6,021 nt of DNA from Methylotenera sp. (GTDB lineage Bacteria; Pseudomonadota; Gammaproteobacteria; Burkholderiales; Methylophilaceae): contig DAIDAH010000167.1 in assembly GCA_027310735.1 (NCBI GenBank), positions 1 through 6,021 on the forward strand, given 5' to 3'. Within the stretch, counting starts at the first letter, position 1. The number at the start of each line of letters is the position of its first letter. Both the position numbers and the translations under genes were made by a program. The notes under the pieces are model-generated. The model made no database searches. It had not been told where the DNA came from and saw only the letters and a list, made by a program, of their open reading frames with translations. Below are positions 5,853 to 6,021 of the stretch, piece after piece.

Positions 5853-6021
5853 ATGGAATCTACTCTAGACACTGCATCGCAAAATGCATCACCAAGTTTA
5901 AGTCGGTTAAAACCGCTGACTGGCATCAAGATTGAAGTGGCAGGACAACCAGAATCTTCTGGTTGCGGTACTACTGGCGGTGAAGGCAAAGCCAGCTGCG
6001 GCACATCAGATGGCCCAGATG
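5853..6021 (+). CDS. nifB: N-terminus of a nif gene, probably NifB (FeMo-cofactor biosynthesis radical SAM protein), cut by window edge
   Basis: Only 56 codons plus one base are visible, starting at the ATG in CCATGG. AAGGGA (5840-5845) lies seven bases upstream as ribosome binding site. The protein begins MESTLDTASQ, and a Gly/Ser/Cys-rich stretch with SGCGTT at 36-41 and ASCGTSDGPD at 47-56 follows. This resembles the cysteine-containing leader before the radical SAM domain of proteobacterial NifB, which makes the NifB-co precursor of the nitrogenase cofactor. The conserved HPCY and CxxxCxxC motifs would lie beyond the window, so the domain itself is not seen. Position directly after nifA and a NifA/sigma-54 promoter agree with NifB. 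Another small or Cys-rich nif protein remains possible. Confidence 0.65.
   Translation, partial: MESTLDTASQNASPSLSRLKPLTGIKIEVAGQPESSGCGTTGGEGKASCGTSDGPD

Noticed and set aside
5693..6004. 103-codon open frame on the minus strand
   Set aside because: It overlaps the NifA site, the sigma-54 promoter and the presumed nifB start in antisense. No ribosome binding site or family resemblance was seen.
1..6021. Mobile elements, CRISPR arrays, tRNA or rRNA genes
   Set aside because: No transposase, no regular direct repeats with spacers and no tRNA- or rRNA-like sequence were seen on either strand.

Overview
The window looks like chromosomal DNA of a free-living, nitrogen-fixing proteobacterium of moderate GC content. 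It is most likely a betaproteobacterium: the NifA carries the cysteine motif typical of alpha- and betaproteobacterial NifA proteins, while the Kdp and Kup proteins resemble gamma/betaproteobacterial ones. The genus cannot be fixed from the sequence.

Left half, minus strand (1-3689): a compact potassium operon of three genes, transcribed right to left. It runs from a short KdpD-type histidine kinase (2190-3689), to a KdpE response regulator (1504-2190/2193), to a Kup-family K+ transporter (1-1495, 3' end outside the window). The kinase and regulator overlap by 1-4 bases, and only 8 bases separate kdpE from kup, whose ribosome binding site overlaps the kdpE stop codon. The usual KdpE target, the KdpFABC pump, is not in the window. 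The kinase consists only of the membrane/GAF/kinase half of KdpD.

Centre (3690-3921): a 232-bp divergent regulatory region. On the operon side it has a direct repeat, TTTACA-N5-TTTGCA, which closely resembles the E. coli KdpE box. On the other side it has a sigma-54 (-24/-12) promoter for nifA.

Right half, plus strand (3922-6021): nifA (GAF, AAA+, Cys motif, Fis-type HTH), then a 317-bp intergenic region with two perfect NifA upstream activator sequences (TGT-N10-ACA), a possible IHF site and a perfect-consensus sigma-54 promoter. The last gene is cut by the window edge after 56 codons and is probably nifB.

Proposed logic: the short KdpD/KdpE pair senses K+ limitation or a related stress and controls its own operon and thereby Kup. 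NifA, active when oxygen is low, binds the tandem sites and drives sigma-54 transcription of the presumed nifB and the rest of the nif cluster. The two systems share one divergent control region.
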